A stretch of DNA of 39,592 bases from contig NZ_JADNGN010000020.1 of assembly GCF_015553355.1 (NCBI RefSeq), positions 1 through 39,592 of the forward strand. The letters are read 5' to 3'. Positions 7,036 through 15,565 of this stretch are shown piece by piece. Each line of letters starts with the position of its first letter. The stretch's first letter is position 1. Below the pieces are notes generated by a model that did no database searches, was not told the origin of the DNA, and saw only the letters and a list, made by a program, of their open reading frames with translations. A program made the position numbers and the translations under genes. The stretch is from Collinsella aerofaciens. GTDB taxonomy: Bacteria; Actinomycetota; Coriobacteriia; Coriobacteriales; Coriobacteriaceae.

Positions 7036-7218
7036 GCATTGAATAGAATCATCATTGAATCTACCAGTATGGCATCGGACAAAACGTTTTGCTCCGCCAG
7101 TTGGCGAATTACCGCGCCGCCGTCACATATCAAACGCCAAAATGTGCGAGACTGTCTTGTGCAATTGCGCCGGCCGAGGGAGTGCCGGTGCACGATTCTC
7201 ATGGAGTAACCCACAACG
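7036..7218. promoter_or_regulatory. Divergent intergenic region with palindrome and leader hairpin
   Basis: The perfect palindrome CAAAACGTTTTG (7080-7091) could be an operator shared by the HD-domain gene (minus) and the DXS-like gene (plus). Near 7160-7192 CCGGC and GCCGG with flanking GTGC/GCAC form a hairpin shortly before the plus-strand start; it has no T-run. No riboswitch was recognised. Confidence 0.35.
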
Positions 7219-9000
7219 ATGCTGCTTACGCAAACGACAACGCCCGAGGACGTCAAGGCTCTCGATCGCGCCGAGCTTCCGCAGCTCTGCGGCGAGATTC
7301 GCCACGCCATCCTCGAAAGCTCCGCCGCTGTCGGCGGACACGTTGCCCCCAATCTGGGCGTCGTTGAGCTCACGGTTGCGCTTCATCGCGTGTTTAACTC
7401 CCCCATCGACAAGATTGTCTTTGACGTTTCGCACCAGACCTACGCCCACAAGGCGCTAACCGGGCGCGCGTACACTTATATCGATCCGGAGCGTTATGGA
7501 GAGGCCTCTGGCTTTGCCAATCCCGACGAGTCCGAGCATGACCTGTTTGCCATGGGCCACACCTCGACCTCGGTGAGCTTGGGCTGCGGCCTTGCCCACG
7601 CGCGCGACCTGGCGGGTGACACGTATAACGTCATTACCGTTATTGGCGACGGCTCGCTTTCGGGCGGCCTGGCGTTTGAGGGCTTTAACAATGCCGCCGA
7701 GCTCGACAGCAACCTGATCATCATCGTCAACGATAACGACCAGTCCATCGCCGAGAACCACGGTGGCCTCTATCGCAATCTGGCCGAGCTGCGCGCCAGC
7801 AACGGCACCTGTGAGCGCAACGTTTTCCGCGCGATGGGGCTCGACTACCGCTATCTGGACGCCGGTAACGATGTGTTGGCTCTCGTCGACGCGCTGCAGG
7901 AACTGCGCAATATCGATCACCCCATCGTGCTGCACGTCTCCACCGCCAAGGGCAAGGGCTTTGAGCCAGCCCAGAGCGACCCGGAGCGCTGGCACCACGT
8001 GGGTCCGTTTGACATGGCGACTGGGCGCAAGCTCTGCCCGGGTCATCCGAGCGAGCCTGCGCCGCGCACCTATGCCGACATTACGGGCGAGGCGCTCAGC
8101 GCCGCCATCGAGCGTGATCCGCAGGTCGTGGGCATCACGGCCGCCACGCCCTACATCATGGGCTTCACACCCGAGCTTCGCGCTGCCGCCGGCAAACAGT
8201 TCGTCGATGTGGGCATTGCCGAGGAGCACGCCGTGACCTTTGCCACCGCGCTTGCGCGCTCGGGCGCCAAGCCAGTCTTTGGTGTGTACGGCACATTTTT
8301 GCAGCGCGCCTACGACGAACTGTGGCACGACCTGTGCCTCAACGATGCCCCCGCAACCATCTTGGTATTTGGTGCGTCGATCTTTGGCACCACATCCGAG
8401 ACGCACCTCTCGTTCTTTGATATTTCCATGCTGGGCGGTCTTCCCAACATGCGCTACTTGGCGCCGGCGTGCATGGAGGAATACCTGTCCATGCTGAGCT
8501 GGTCGCTCGACCATCGCGAGCATCCCGCGGCGATCCGCGTACCGGGTATTGGCCTGGTAAGCCGCCCCGATCTGGCGCCTGCCGAGGACACCGATTACGG
8601 CGTTGCGCGCTACGACGTCGTACGCCAGGGCCGCGACGTTGCCGTGCTCGCGCTTGGCGATTTCTTTGAGCTGGGCGAGCGCGTGGCAAACCGCTTGGCC
8701 GCCGAGTACGGCATCGAGGCCACGCTCGTCAACCCGCGCTTTGCAACCGAACTCGACCGCGCGTTCCTCGACAGCCTTGCCACCAAGCATCGCGTTGTCG
8801 TCACCCTCGAGGACGGCATCTTGGACGGCGGCTGGGGCGAGCGCGTGGCATGTTATCTGGCATGCACGCCATTGCGCACGCGCACCTTCGGCATCGCCAA
8901 GGGCTTCCCCGACCGCTACGACCCCAACGAGCTGCTCGCTCAGAACGGCATGACGGTCGAGAACATGGCCGCCGAAGCCGTGAGACTACTCAACGAGTAA
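7219..9000 (+). CDS. DXS-like transketolase-family enzyme
   Basis: The 593-residue protein is co-linear with 1-deoxy-D-xylulose-5-phosphate synthase (usually about 620): an N-terminal thiamine-pyrophosphate domain with GDGSLSGG (143-150) and IVNDND (169-174), the GHTSTS loop (113-118) and the pyrimidine-domain glutamate in GIAEEHAVTF (about 334). Against this, the invariant DRAG...DG..TH motif of DXS is changed to FGASIFGTTSETH (383-395), and RYPRG is RVPGIG (439-444), removing residues that bind the glyceraldehyde-3-phosphate in characterised DXS. It may be a divergent DXS or a paralogue with a different acceptor. I withhold dxs. It stands alone, with its own terminator at 9002-9044. Confidence 0.75.
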   Translation: MLLTQTTTPEDVKALDRAELPQLCGEIRHAILESSAAVGGHVAPNLGVVELTVALHRVFNSPIDKIVFDVSHQTYAHKALTGRAYTYIDPERYGEASGFANPDESEHDLFAMGHTSTSVSLGCGLAHARDLAGDTYNVITVIGDGSLSGGLAFEGFNNAAELDSNLIIIVNDNDQSIAENHGGLYRNLAELRASNGTCERNVFRAMGLDYRYLDAGNDVLALVDALQELRNIDHPIVLHVSTAKGKGFEPAQSDPERWHHVGPFDMATGRKLCPGHPSEPAPRTYADITGEALSAAIERDPQVVGITAATPYIMGFTPELRAAAGKQFVDVGIAEEHAVTFATALARSGAKPVFGVYGTFLQRAYDELWHDLCLNDAPATILVFGASIFGTTSETHLSFFDISMLGGLPNMRYLAPACMEEYLSMLSWSLDHREHPAAIRVPGIGLVSRPDLAPAEDTDYGVARYDVVRQGRDVAVLALGDFFELGERVANRLAAEYGIEATLVNPRFATELDRAFLDSLATKHRVVVTLEDGILDGGWGERVACYLACTPLRTRTFGIAKGFPDRYDPNELLAQNGMTVENMAAEAVRLLNE

Positions 9001-9001
9001 G

Positions 9002-9044
9002 AAAACCTCCGCAAGGAAAGCACCCCTACGGAGGTTTTTGTTTT
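9002..9044 (+). terminator. Intrinsic terminator of the DXS-like gene
   Basis: AAAACCTCCG (9002-9011) pairs with CGGAGGTTTT (9029-9038), followed by TGTTTT. It starts one nucleotide after the TAA stop. Confidence 0.85.
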
Positions 9045-9057
9045 CGCGGCGCGATTA

Positions 9058-9275
9058 TCTCAATCTGTAACATCTACGGCCCGAATTCCCGTCTAACTGT
9101 TACAGATCTAGACAAGACGTCTTAGTCCCTGACCTTTGTCTCAATCTGTAACAGATAGAGACCTCTTGGCCGTCCAGATGTTACAGATTGAGACATTCGA
9201 ATTCCCCTAAGGAGATAATCTCGATCTGTAACAGTTACTCGGCAAAAACGGCTGCAGATGTTACAAATTGAGACA
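9058..9275. repeat. Array of six alternating inverted repeats (family C)
   Basis: Copies of the 15-17-bp unit TCTCAATCTGTAACA occur in alternating orientation at 9058-9072 (+), 9098-9113 (-), 9137-9153 (+), 9179-9195 (-), 9219-9233 (+) and 9259-9275 (-). Start-to-start distances are all close to 40 bp. The three plus/minus pairs each enclose exactly 25 nt of unrelated sequence; the gaps between pairs are 22-24 nt. The middle pair is perfect over 17 bp. The array fills the space between the DXS terminator and the 3' end of the alcohol dehydrogenase. It is not a CRISPR array because orientation alternates and no cas genes are near. Confidence 0.9.
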
Positions 9276-9289
9276 AAGCAGCAAGGTAG

Positions 9290-10492
9290 TTAGCGGTAGC
9301 TGTTCTTGAGAATCTCGACGACGTCGGGGTCGGTCAGCGTCACGGGGTCGTGGCTGAACAGGACGCCGTTGGTCGTCAGGGCATTGTGCGCAATGGCCGG
9401 CAGCTCTTTGTCCGCAATCCCCCACTCACTCATGGCAAGGTCGGCCACATGGCAGGCCTCCATCAGGCGTGTGAGCTCAACTACAAAATCGTGCGGATCG
9501 CTGGCGGTAGCATTGCCCATCAGGCGTGCCATGTCGATATAGCGCTCGGGCACGGCGCCGTGATCGATCATCCAGGTGTGATAGGCACGGGCAATCATGA
9601 TGAGGCCGGCGCCGTGCGGCAAGTCGTGATGATGCGCACTCATGCCATGCTCGAGACCATGCGAGCCCGTGGTGCCCGAGGCATCCATGGCATAGCCGCC
9701 GAGCGTGTTGGCAAACGCGAGGCTCGAGCGCGCCTCCAGGTCATCGCCATTATTGACGCACGCAGGCAGTGCCGAGGCGGCACGGCGGATGCCTTCGCGG
9801 CAAACCATGTCACCCATGGGCGTGTTGGTATTTGAGATGTAGCACTCAACGCAATGGAACAGGGCGTCGAATCCCTGATAGGCGCTCAGACGTGCCGGGA
9901 CGCTCACCATGAGCTCGGGATCGACGACCGAAAGCACCGGAAACAGGCGCGGATCGCCCAGACGAAGCTTCTCGTCATTGTCCTCGCAGGACAGGACACC
10001 GCCTGCATCGACCTCGGAGCCGGTACCCGCCGTGGTGGTCACGCAGACAAGCGGCAGCGGATCGTTGGGGATCGGTAGGCCGAGCGCAGTGCCCCCATTC
10101 ACAAAGTCCCAGATGTCACCGGGGCACTCGTTGCCCTCGGCATCGATATGCGGGTTGGCTGCCACCGTGCAGATGCCCTTGCTGCCGTCCATGACCGAAC
10201 CACCGCCGAGCGCCAGGACAAAGTCGCAGCCATGGGTGCGCGCCATCCAGCCACCCGCGTTGACAGTCTCGCGCAGCGGGTTGGGCTCAATACGGTCGAA
10301 CAGCTCGTACGCCACGCCGGCACGGTCGAGCTCCGCCTCCACGCGCTGCAGATATCCAAAGCGCTTAACCGAATTGCCGCCGGTGGTAACGATGAGCGCT
10401 TTGGTGCCGGGAAGCTTCTGCGTGCCCAGCTCGCCCAACTTGCCCGCGCCAAACAACACCTTGGTCGGTGCGAAAAACGAATAACCGTTCAT
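9290..10492 (-). CDS. Iron-containing alcohol dehydrogenase (butanol-dehydrogenase-like)
   Basis: The 400-residue protein is a full-length group III iron-dependent alcohol dehydrogenase, reducing aldehydes to alcohols with NAD(P)H in the cytosol. It begins with NGYSFFAPTKVLFGAG, typical of BdhA/YqhD relatives, has the dinucleotide-binding GGGSVMDGSKG (near residue 100) and the metal-binding histidines in GSHGLEHGMSAHHHDLPHG plus the earlier GFDALFHCVE segment. ATG at 10492 follows AGGAGATCGCGT; the frame extending to 10588 lacks SD and includes the upstream intergenic region. It is monocistronic and ends next to repeat array C. A fermentative or aldehyde-detoxifying role is inferred from the family. 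Confidence 0.88.
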   Translation of the reverse strand: MNGYSFFAPTKVLFGAGKLGELGTQKLPGTKALIVTTGGNSVKRFGYLQRVEAELDRAGVAYELFDRIEPNPLRETVNAGGWMARTHGCDFVLALGGGSVMDGSKGICTVAANPHIDAEGNECPGDIWDFVNGGTALGLPIPNDPLPLVCVTTTAGTGSEVDAGGVLSCEDNDEKLRLGDPRLFPVLSVVDPELMVSVPARLSAYQGFDALFHCVECYISNTNTPMGDMVCREGIRRAASALPACVNNGDDLEARSSLAFANTLGGYAMDASGTTGSHGLEHGMSAHHHDLPHGAGLIMIARAYHTWMIDHGAVPERYIDMARLMGNATASDPHDFVVELTRLMEACHVADLAMSEWGIADKELPAIAHNALTTNGVLFSHDPVTLTDPDVVEILKNSYR

Positions 10493-10595
10493 ACGCGATC
10501 TCCTTACTTTTATATGCGTCGCGTTGCCGCCATTATAGCGACCGCTGCGAGCGCCTGCCCCAGCTAAAAGGTAGCGTTCCAACTGCAATAACCGA

Positions 10596-10646
10596 CGTTT
10601 GTCCAGATAAAACCTGCCAAAATAAACCTGTCCCTTTTTGGCAGGT
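10596..10646 (+). repeat. Dispersed hairpin repeat A, copy 1
   Basis: CGTTTGTCCAGATAA leads into ACCTGCCAAAA (10612-10622), which pairs perfectly with TTTTGGCAGGT (10636-10646) across a 13-nt loop. The same element recurs four more times in the window. On the minus strand the 3' flank is TTTATC, so it reads as a minus-strand intrinsic terminator. It lies upstream of the promoter of the binding-protein gene at 10761. Confidence 0.8.
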
Positions 10647-10688
10647 AGAATAACCCATAAGGTAAGTATGTTTCTGAGTTATTTCGTG

Positions 10689-10718
10689 TTGACCCATCTG
10701 AGCGCAATAGGGTATAAC
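10689..10718 (+). promoter_or_regulatory. Promoter of the amino-acid ABC operon
   Basis: TTGACC (10689-10694) and TATAAC (10713-10718) are 18 nt apart, about 40 nt ahead of the SD AAGGTG and ATG of the binding protein at 10761. Confidence 0.6.
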
Positions 10719-10760
10719 TCTACTCAACCACTAGGATTTTTTTGAGAAAGGTGTTCTCCT

Positions 10761-11753
10761 ATGAGCAAGAACCTCTCCCAGCAGGTCGTTCTCGACCGCC
10801 GCGGCTTTGTCGCCGCCACCTTCGCAACCGTTGCCGGCCTTGGTCTTGCCGGCTGCTCCGACACCAGCGCCGAGGCCGACAAGGGCTCCGCCGCCTCTTC
10901 CAAGAGCCCTGATGACACCAAGGCTTCCACCACGCTCGACGCCAAGGCATTCGACAAGCTCGTCGACAACGGCCCCAAGGCCGACGACGACGCCATCGCC
11001 GCCAGCACCTGGGCCACGGCCGTCAAGAATGCCGGCGTCTTTAAGATCGGCAGCGTCCAGACCTCCACGCTCTTCTCCCTCCTCAACGAGAAGGATGGCA
11101 AGACCCGCGGCTTCGATGCCGGCATCGCACAGCTCCTGTCCAACTACATCCTGGGCGAGAACAAGATCGAGATCACGCAGGTGACCTCCGACACGCGCGA
11201 GTCCGTGCTGCAGAATGGCCAGGTCGACGCCGTCTTTGCCACCTACACCATCACCGATGAGCGCAAGAAGCTCGTCTCCTTCGCCGGCCCCTACTATTAC
11301 ACGCAGCAGGCCATCCTGGTGCTCGCCGACAACGACGACATCAAGAGCGTCGACGACCTGGCCGATAAGAACGTCGCCGTCCAGTCCGGCTCCAACGGCC
11401 CCGCTATCCTGGAGGAGTTTGCCCCCAAGGCCAGCCAGCAGGAATTCAAGACCGACGAGGAGGCCCGCCAGGCACTCCAGCAGGGCCGCGTTGACGCCTA
11501 CGTCATCGATAACAACATGCAGCAGAGCTCCCTGGTCCGCGAGCCCGGTAAGTACAAGATCGCCGGCAAGCCCTTCGGCAACAAGGAACCCTACGGCATC
11601 GGCCTGCCGCTTGATTCCGACGGCGTCGCCTTTGTCAACGACTTCCTTAAGAAGATTGAGGACGACGGCACCTGGACCAAGCTGTGGCAGATCTGCATCG
11701 GCGACCGTACGGGCGACACCAATGTTCCTGAGCTGCCCGAGGTCGGCGCCTAG
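10761..11753 (+). CDS. Polar amino-acid ABC transporter, binding lipoprotein
   Basis: The 330-residue exported protein is a family 3 solute-binding protein, the type that delivers glutamate, glutamine, cystine or similar amino acids to GlnPQ-like permeases. The N-terminus has twin arginines (LDRRGFVAA, residues 11-19) and ends in the lipobox LAGC with the lipidated cysteine at 32, suggesting a Tat-exported lipoprotein, followed by a Ser/Lys/Asp-rich linker to about residue 65. The binding fold includes GFDAGIAQLLSNYI and a DAVFATYTITDERKKLVSFAGPYY segment typical of glutamate/PEB1-type receptors. The permeases follow after a terminator-like hairpin, which would keep the receptor more abundant than the membrane parts. 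Confidence 0.88.
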   Translation: MSKNLSQQVVLDRRGFVAATFATVAGLGLAGCSDTSAEADKGSAASSKSPDDTKASTTLDAKAFDKLVDNGPKADDDAIAASTWATAVKNAGVFKIGSVQTSTLFSLLNEKDGKTRGFDAGIAQLLSNYILGENKIEITQVTSDTRESVLQNGQVDAVFATYTITDERKKLVSFAGPYYYTQQAILVLADNDDIKSVDDLADKNVAVQSGSNGPAILEEFAPKASQQEFKTDEEARQALQQGRVDAYVIDNNMQQSSLVREPGKYKIAGKPFGNKEPYGIGLPLDSDGVAFVNDFLKKIEDDGTWTKLWQICIGDRTGDTNVPELPEVGA

Positions 11754-11841
11754 GCAGCGAGCCTGGTAACGGCCGCAACGAAACCATACGGAAACGCACG
11801 ATGTGCTTTATTGCGGTAAACTGTTTCCTCACTGAGTTGTC

Positions 11842-11870
11842 GGGGCTTCCGTACACACGGGAGCCCCTTT
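11842..11870 (+). terminator. Partial terminator between receptor and permease genes
   Basis: GGGGCTTCC (11842-11850) pairs with GGGAGCCCC (11859-11867, one G-U), followed by TTTCCTT. The broken T-run suits partial readthrough, a common device for producing excess binding protein. Confidence 0.6.
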
Positions 11871-11891
11871 CCTTATCGGCGGGAGGTCCGC

Positions 11892-12551
11892 ATGAGTCTC
11901 TCCGAACTCTGGTCGCTTTATGGCCAGAACTATATCGACGCGCTGCTAGCAACCTGGGGCATGACGCTTGAGTCATTTGCCATCGCCATGGTGCTGGCCG
12001 TTGCCGTCACCGTGATGCGCGTGTCGCCGCTCAAGCCGCTGCGCGTCTTTGGCGACCTGTATGTCCAGGTGTTCCGTAACATCCCCGGCATCGCACTGCT
12101 TATCATCGTCGTCTACGCGCTGCCGCCGCTCAAGGTCGTCCTGCCCTATCGCACCTGCGTTATCGTCGCCACGGTCCTTTTGGGCTCGGCCTTTGGCTCC
12201 GAAAACTATATGAGCGGCATCAACACCGTCGGCGTCGGCCAGGTGGAAGCCGCCCGCTCGCTGGGCATGAGCTTTAGTCGTATCCTCGCCAAGATCGTGA
12301 TTCCGCAGGCACTGCGTTCGAGCGTGCTGCCCATGACCAACCTCTTTATCGCCGTCATGCTCACCACCGCGCTCGGCAGCCAGGTGCCGCTTAAACCGCA
12401 GGAGCTCACCGGCGTGGTGAGCTACATCAACACGCGCTCACTCGGCGGCGTCGCCGCGTTCTTTATCTCGGCGCTCGGCTACCTGGGCACGGCCTTTGTG
12501 GTGAGCCACATTGGCAACTACATCGATAAGAAGGTGAGGATCCTCCGATGA
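11892..12551 (+). CDS. Amino-acid ABC transporter permease 1
   Basis: The 219-residue inner-membrane protein has about five helices and the conserved EAA loop (VEAARSLGMSFSRILAKIVIPQALR) that contacts the ATPase. It belongs to the HisM/GlnP group of polar amino-acid permeases. The SD GGGAGG precedes the ATG at 11892. Its stop overlaps the start of the second permease by ATGA, so the two are translationally coupled and probably form a heterodimer. Confidence 0.9.
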   Translation: MSLSELWSLYGQNYIDALLATWGMTLESFAIAMVLAVAVTVMRVSPLKPLRVFGDLYVQVFRNIPGIALLIIVVYALPPLKVVLPYRTCVIVATVLLGSAFGSENYMSGINTVGVGQVEAARSLGMSFSRILAKIVIPQALRSSVLPMTNLFIAVMLTTALGSQVPLKPQELTGVVSYINTRSLGGVAAFFISALGYLGTAFVVSHIGNYIDKKVRILR

Positions 12552-13381
12552 GCAAGCACTCCACCTCCGCGCTCACCATGCGCGATGCGCTCTACGAGGC
12601 TCCCGGCCCCAGGATGCGCGCCAAGATTCGCATCGGCACCGCCATCTCACTTGTTGCCGTCGCCGCGCTCGTCGCCCTCGTGTTGCAGCGCTTTTATGTG
12701 ACCGGCCAGCTTTCGGTCCACTATTGGTATTTCTTTACGCACCTCACCACCTGGAAGTTCTTGCTTGCCGGCTTTGAGGGCACCGTTAAAGTCGCACTCA
12801 CCGCTGGCGCCATCGCGCTGGTGCTGGGCTTAGCCCTTATGCTCGGCCGCACCAGCGACATTAAGCCGCTGCAGCTGGTCTGCCGCGTGCTTACCGACTT
12901 CTTCCGCGGCGTGCCGAGCCTGCTGTTTATCTACTTCTTCTTTTTGGTGCTGCCCCAGTATAAGATCTCGCTGCCGTCGTTTTGGATGCTCACGCTGCCT
13001 GTCGCACTCGCTGCGGCCGGCGTGCTGGCCGAGATTTTCCGCGCCGGCGTCAATGCCGTGCCGCGCGGTCAGGTCGAGGCAGCCCAGGCGCTCGGTCTCT
13101 CCAAGGCCAAAATCACCTTTAAAATCGTGTTGCCGCAGGCTATTCGGTTTATCATTCCGTCGTTGATTTCACAGCTTGTAGTCGTAGTCAAAGACACCAC
13201 CGTCGCCTATGTGGTGAGCTACCCCGACCTCATGCAAAACGCCCGCGTGCTCATTACCAACTACGACGCCCTCGTGTCGGTCTACCTGGTTATCGCGGTC
13301 ATCTACATCCTCATCAACGTCGCGATCAACAAGGCCGCTGTCTATGTTTCGCACAAGACCGGCGCGGCCATCATCCGCTAA
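12548..13381 (+). CDS. Amino-acid ABC transporter permease 2
   Basis: The 277-residue inner-membrane protein has an N-terminal extension of about 35 polar residues before the first helix, then five or six helices with the EAA loop VEAAQALGLSKAKITFKIVLPQAIR. It overlaps permease 1 by four nucleotides (ATGA). Same HisM/GlnP family; it completes the transmembrane dimer with permease 1. Confidence 0.9.
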   Translation: MSKHSTSALTMRDALYEAPGPRMRAKIRIGTAISLVAVAALVALVLQRFYVTGQLSVHYWYFFTHLTTWKFLLAGFEGTVKVALTAGAIALVLGLALMLGRTSDIKPLQLVCRVLTDFFRGVPSLLFIYFFFLVLPQYKISLPSFWMLTLPVALAAAGVLAEIFRAGVNAVPRGQVEAAQALGLSKAKITFKIVLPQAIRFIIPSLISQLVVVVKDTTVAYVVSYPDLMQNARVLITNYDALVSVYLVIAVIYILINVAINKAAVYVSHKTGAAIIR

Positions 13382-13417
13382 CGCTTTACCATTTCGAGTC
13401 ATAAGGAGCCGAGTACC

Positions 13418-14182
<765 letters not shown>

Positions 14183-14192
14183 CCAGCTACCC

Positions 14193-14226
14193 CGTGGGAC
14201 AAATCCATCGGAAGCGTTGTCCCACG
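14193..14226 (+). repeat. Hairpin after the ABC ATPase gene
   Basis: CGTGGGACAA (14193-14202) pairs perfectly with TTGTCCCACG (14217-14226) around 14 nt. No T-run follows; it may define the mRNA 3' end or separate the ATPase from the amidotransferase gene. Confidence 0.55.
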
Positions 14227-14269
14227 TCTCTCATGCGCCCTGTCACCTTCAGATTCGAAAGCAACACCT

Positions 14270-15079
14270 ATGATCGGAACCTGTACTTCCTCGTCCTATA
14301 CCCCGCATGTCGACGTCGACCCCGCCGACCGTCCGCTCATCCTGGTGGCGCCGCGTTGGGAAGAGGCAAAGCCGTTTTTAAGCGAGACGCTCTCCCCCAA
14401 CGAGGAAATCGCAAGCGTCTTTGTCGATGCCATCCTTGCCGCCGGCGGCCTGCCGCTGCAGATGTCCATCACCGAGGACATTGAGGTCATCCGTCATTAC
14501 GTCGATATCGCCGACGGCATCGCCATTCCCGGCGGCCCGGACGTCAACCCCAAACGTTGGGGCGACGAGCGTCCTTACGATCCCACGCTGTGCTGCGAGA
14601 TTCGCGACCGTTTTGAGTTTAAGCTGGTTAACGAGGTGCTTCGCGCCAAGAAGCCGCTCTTTACCACCTGCCGCGGCACGCAGCTGCTCAACGTCGCCAC
14701 TGGCGGCACCCTGTGCATGGACGTGCCGAGCCTGGGCGCTCGCGAGGGCCGCACGCAGTGGCGCCACACCCACGTGCTCAACGACCCCGTGCATCCCGTC
14801 GAAGTCGTGCCGGGTTCGCTGTTGGAGCGCGCGGTTGGCGGGCACAGGCTGATCCAGACCAACTCCGCACACCACTGCTGCGTCGAGCGTCTGGGTAAAA
14901 GCACGCGCTTGGTCGCCAAGGCAACCGACGGCGTTCCCGAGTGCATCGAAGTCGAAGGCCAGCCGTTCTGTCTGGGCGTGCAATGGCACCCTGAGTACAC
15001 GTGGAAGACACTCGAGACCGACTTTAACCTGTGGAAGTCGTTTGTCGAGGCAGCGGCAAAGGTTAAGCAGGCTCGCTAG
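14270..15079 (+). CDS. Class I glutamine amidotransferase-like hydrolase (C26 family)
   Basis: The 269-residue protein matches the PuuD-like gamma-glutamyl hydrolase group: an AIPGGPDVNPKRWGDE segment (86-100), nucleophile C134 in FTTCRGTQLLNV and the His-Glu of GVQWHPE near the C-terminus form the catalytic triad. Relatives cleave gamma-glutamyl bonds, for example of gamma-glutamyl-GABA or folylpolyglutamate, in the cytosol. Its place behind a polar amino-acid importer suggests processing of an imported gamma-glutamyl compound, which is inference. The start at 14270 has a weak SD; the next in-frame methionine would lose conserved sequence. A strong terminator follows. Confidence 0.82.
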   Translation: MIGTCTSSSYTPHVDVDPADRPLILVAPRWEEAKPFLSETLSPNEEIASVFVDAILAAGGLPLQMSITEDIEVIRHYVDIADGIAIPGGPDVNPKRWGDERPYDPTLCCEIRDRFEFKLVNEVLRAKKPLFTTCRGTQLLNVATGGTLCMDVPSLGAREGRTQWRHTHVLNDPVHPVEVVPGSLLERAVGGHRLIQTNSAHHCCVERLGKSTRLVAKATDGVPECIEVEGQPFCLGVQWHPEYTWKTLETDFNLWKSFVEAAAKVKQAR

Positions 15080-15100
15080 CTCGCGAACCGCATAACAGAT

Positions 15101-15143
15101 AAGGGCGCCCCGCCGGCCACATGGTCCGGCGGGGCGCCCTTTT
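15101..15143 (+). terminator. Strong intrinsic terminator
   Basis: A 16-bp GC-rich stem (15101-15116 with 15126-15141) with a 9-nt loop, including GGGCGCCCCGCCGG, ends in TTTT. It closes the amino-acid uptake/hydrolase region. Confidence 0.9.
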
Positions 15144-15184
15144 GCCTATACGCGGCAGGCACACAGCCCAAGGCTCACAGCCTC

Positions 15185-15541
15185 TTACTCGGCCGCCTCG
15201 CGCAGAGCCGACATCGTAGCCGCATATTGCTGCTGCAACGCATGCATCCCCTCGCGGGCGCCGTCAACGGCATCAGCGCCGCGCAGCGCTTCGGTTACCA
15301 CGACCGCCGGCTCGTACAGATTATCGAATCCCAGGTTCTGGCTCACGCCCTTGAGCGTGTGCGCTGCCATAAACGCACTCTCGGCGTCTCCTGCCGCCAT
15401 GGCAGCCTCCAGCTTGTCCATGCTCTCGTCATCCAAAAACTTGAGGGCAAAGCGGGCAAGCATTTCCCCGCCCATCAGCCGAGCGCACGCGTCGTCATAA
15501 TTAGCGCCGATCTTCTCATACGCCTCACGCATGGAAATCAT
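15185..15541 (-). CDS. Hpt-domain phosphotransfer protein
   Basis: The 118-residue, all-helical protein is a single histidine phosphotransfer domain: the phospho-accepting H61 lies in AAHTLKGVSQNLGF. Such proteins relay phosphate between receiver domains of a multistep phosphorelay. It begins 24 nt downstream of the REC/HD-GYP gene on the same strand, so it is probably the phosphate donor to, or sink for, that receiver. No histidine kinase is encoded in the window. Confidence 0.85.
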   Translation of the reverse strand: MISMREAYEKIGANYDDACARLMGGEMLARFALKFLDDESMDKLEAAMAAGDAESAFMAAHTLKGVSQNLGFDNLYEPAVVVTEALRGADAVDGAREGMHALQQQYAATMSALREAAE

Positions 15542-15565
15542 GGATTAAAAACTCCTTTGGTCAAA

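Noticed and set aside
7036-7218. Thiamine-pyrophosphate riboswitch ahead of the DXS-like gene
   Set aside because: None of the conserved THI-box core sequences could be found; only a simple hairpin and a palindrome are present.
9058-9275. CRISPR array
   Set aside because: Repeat and spacer sizes look superficially similar, but the repeats alternate in orientation, are only 15-17 bp and there is no leader or cas gene nearby.
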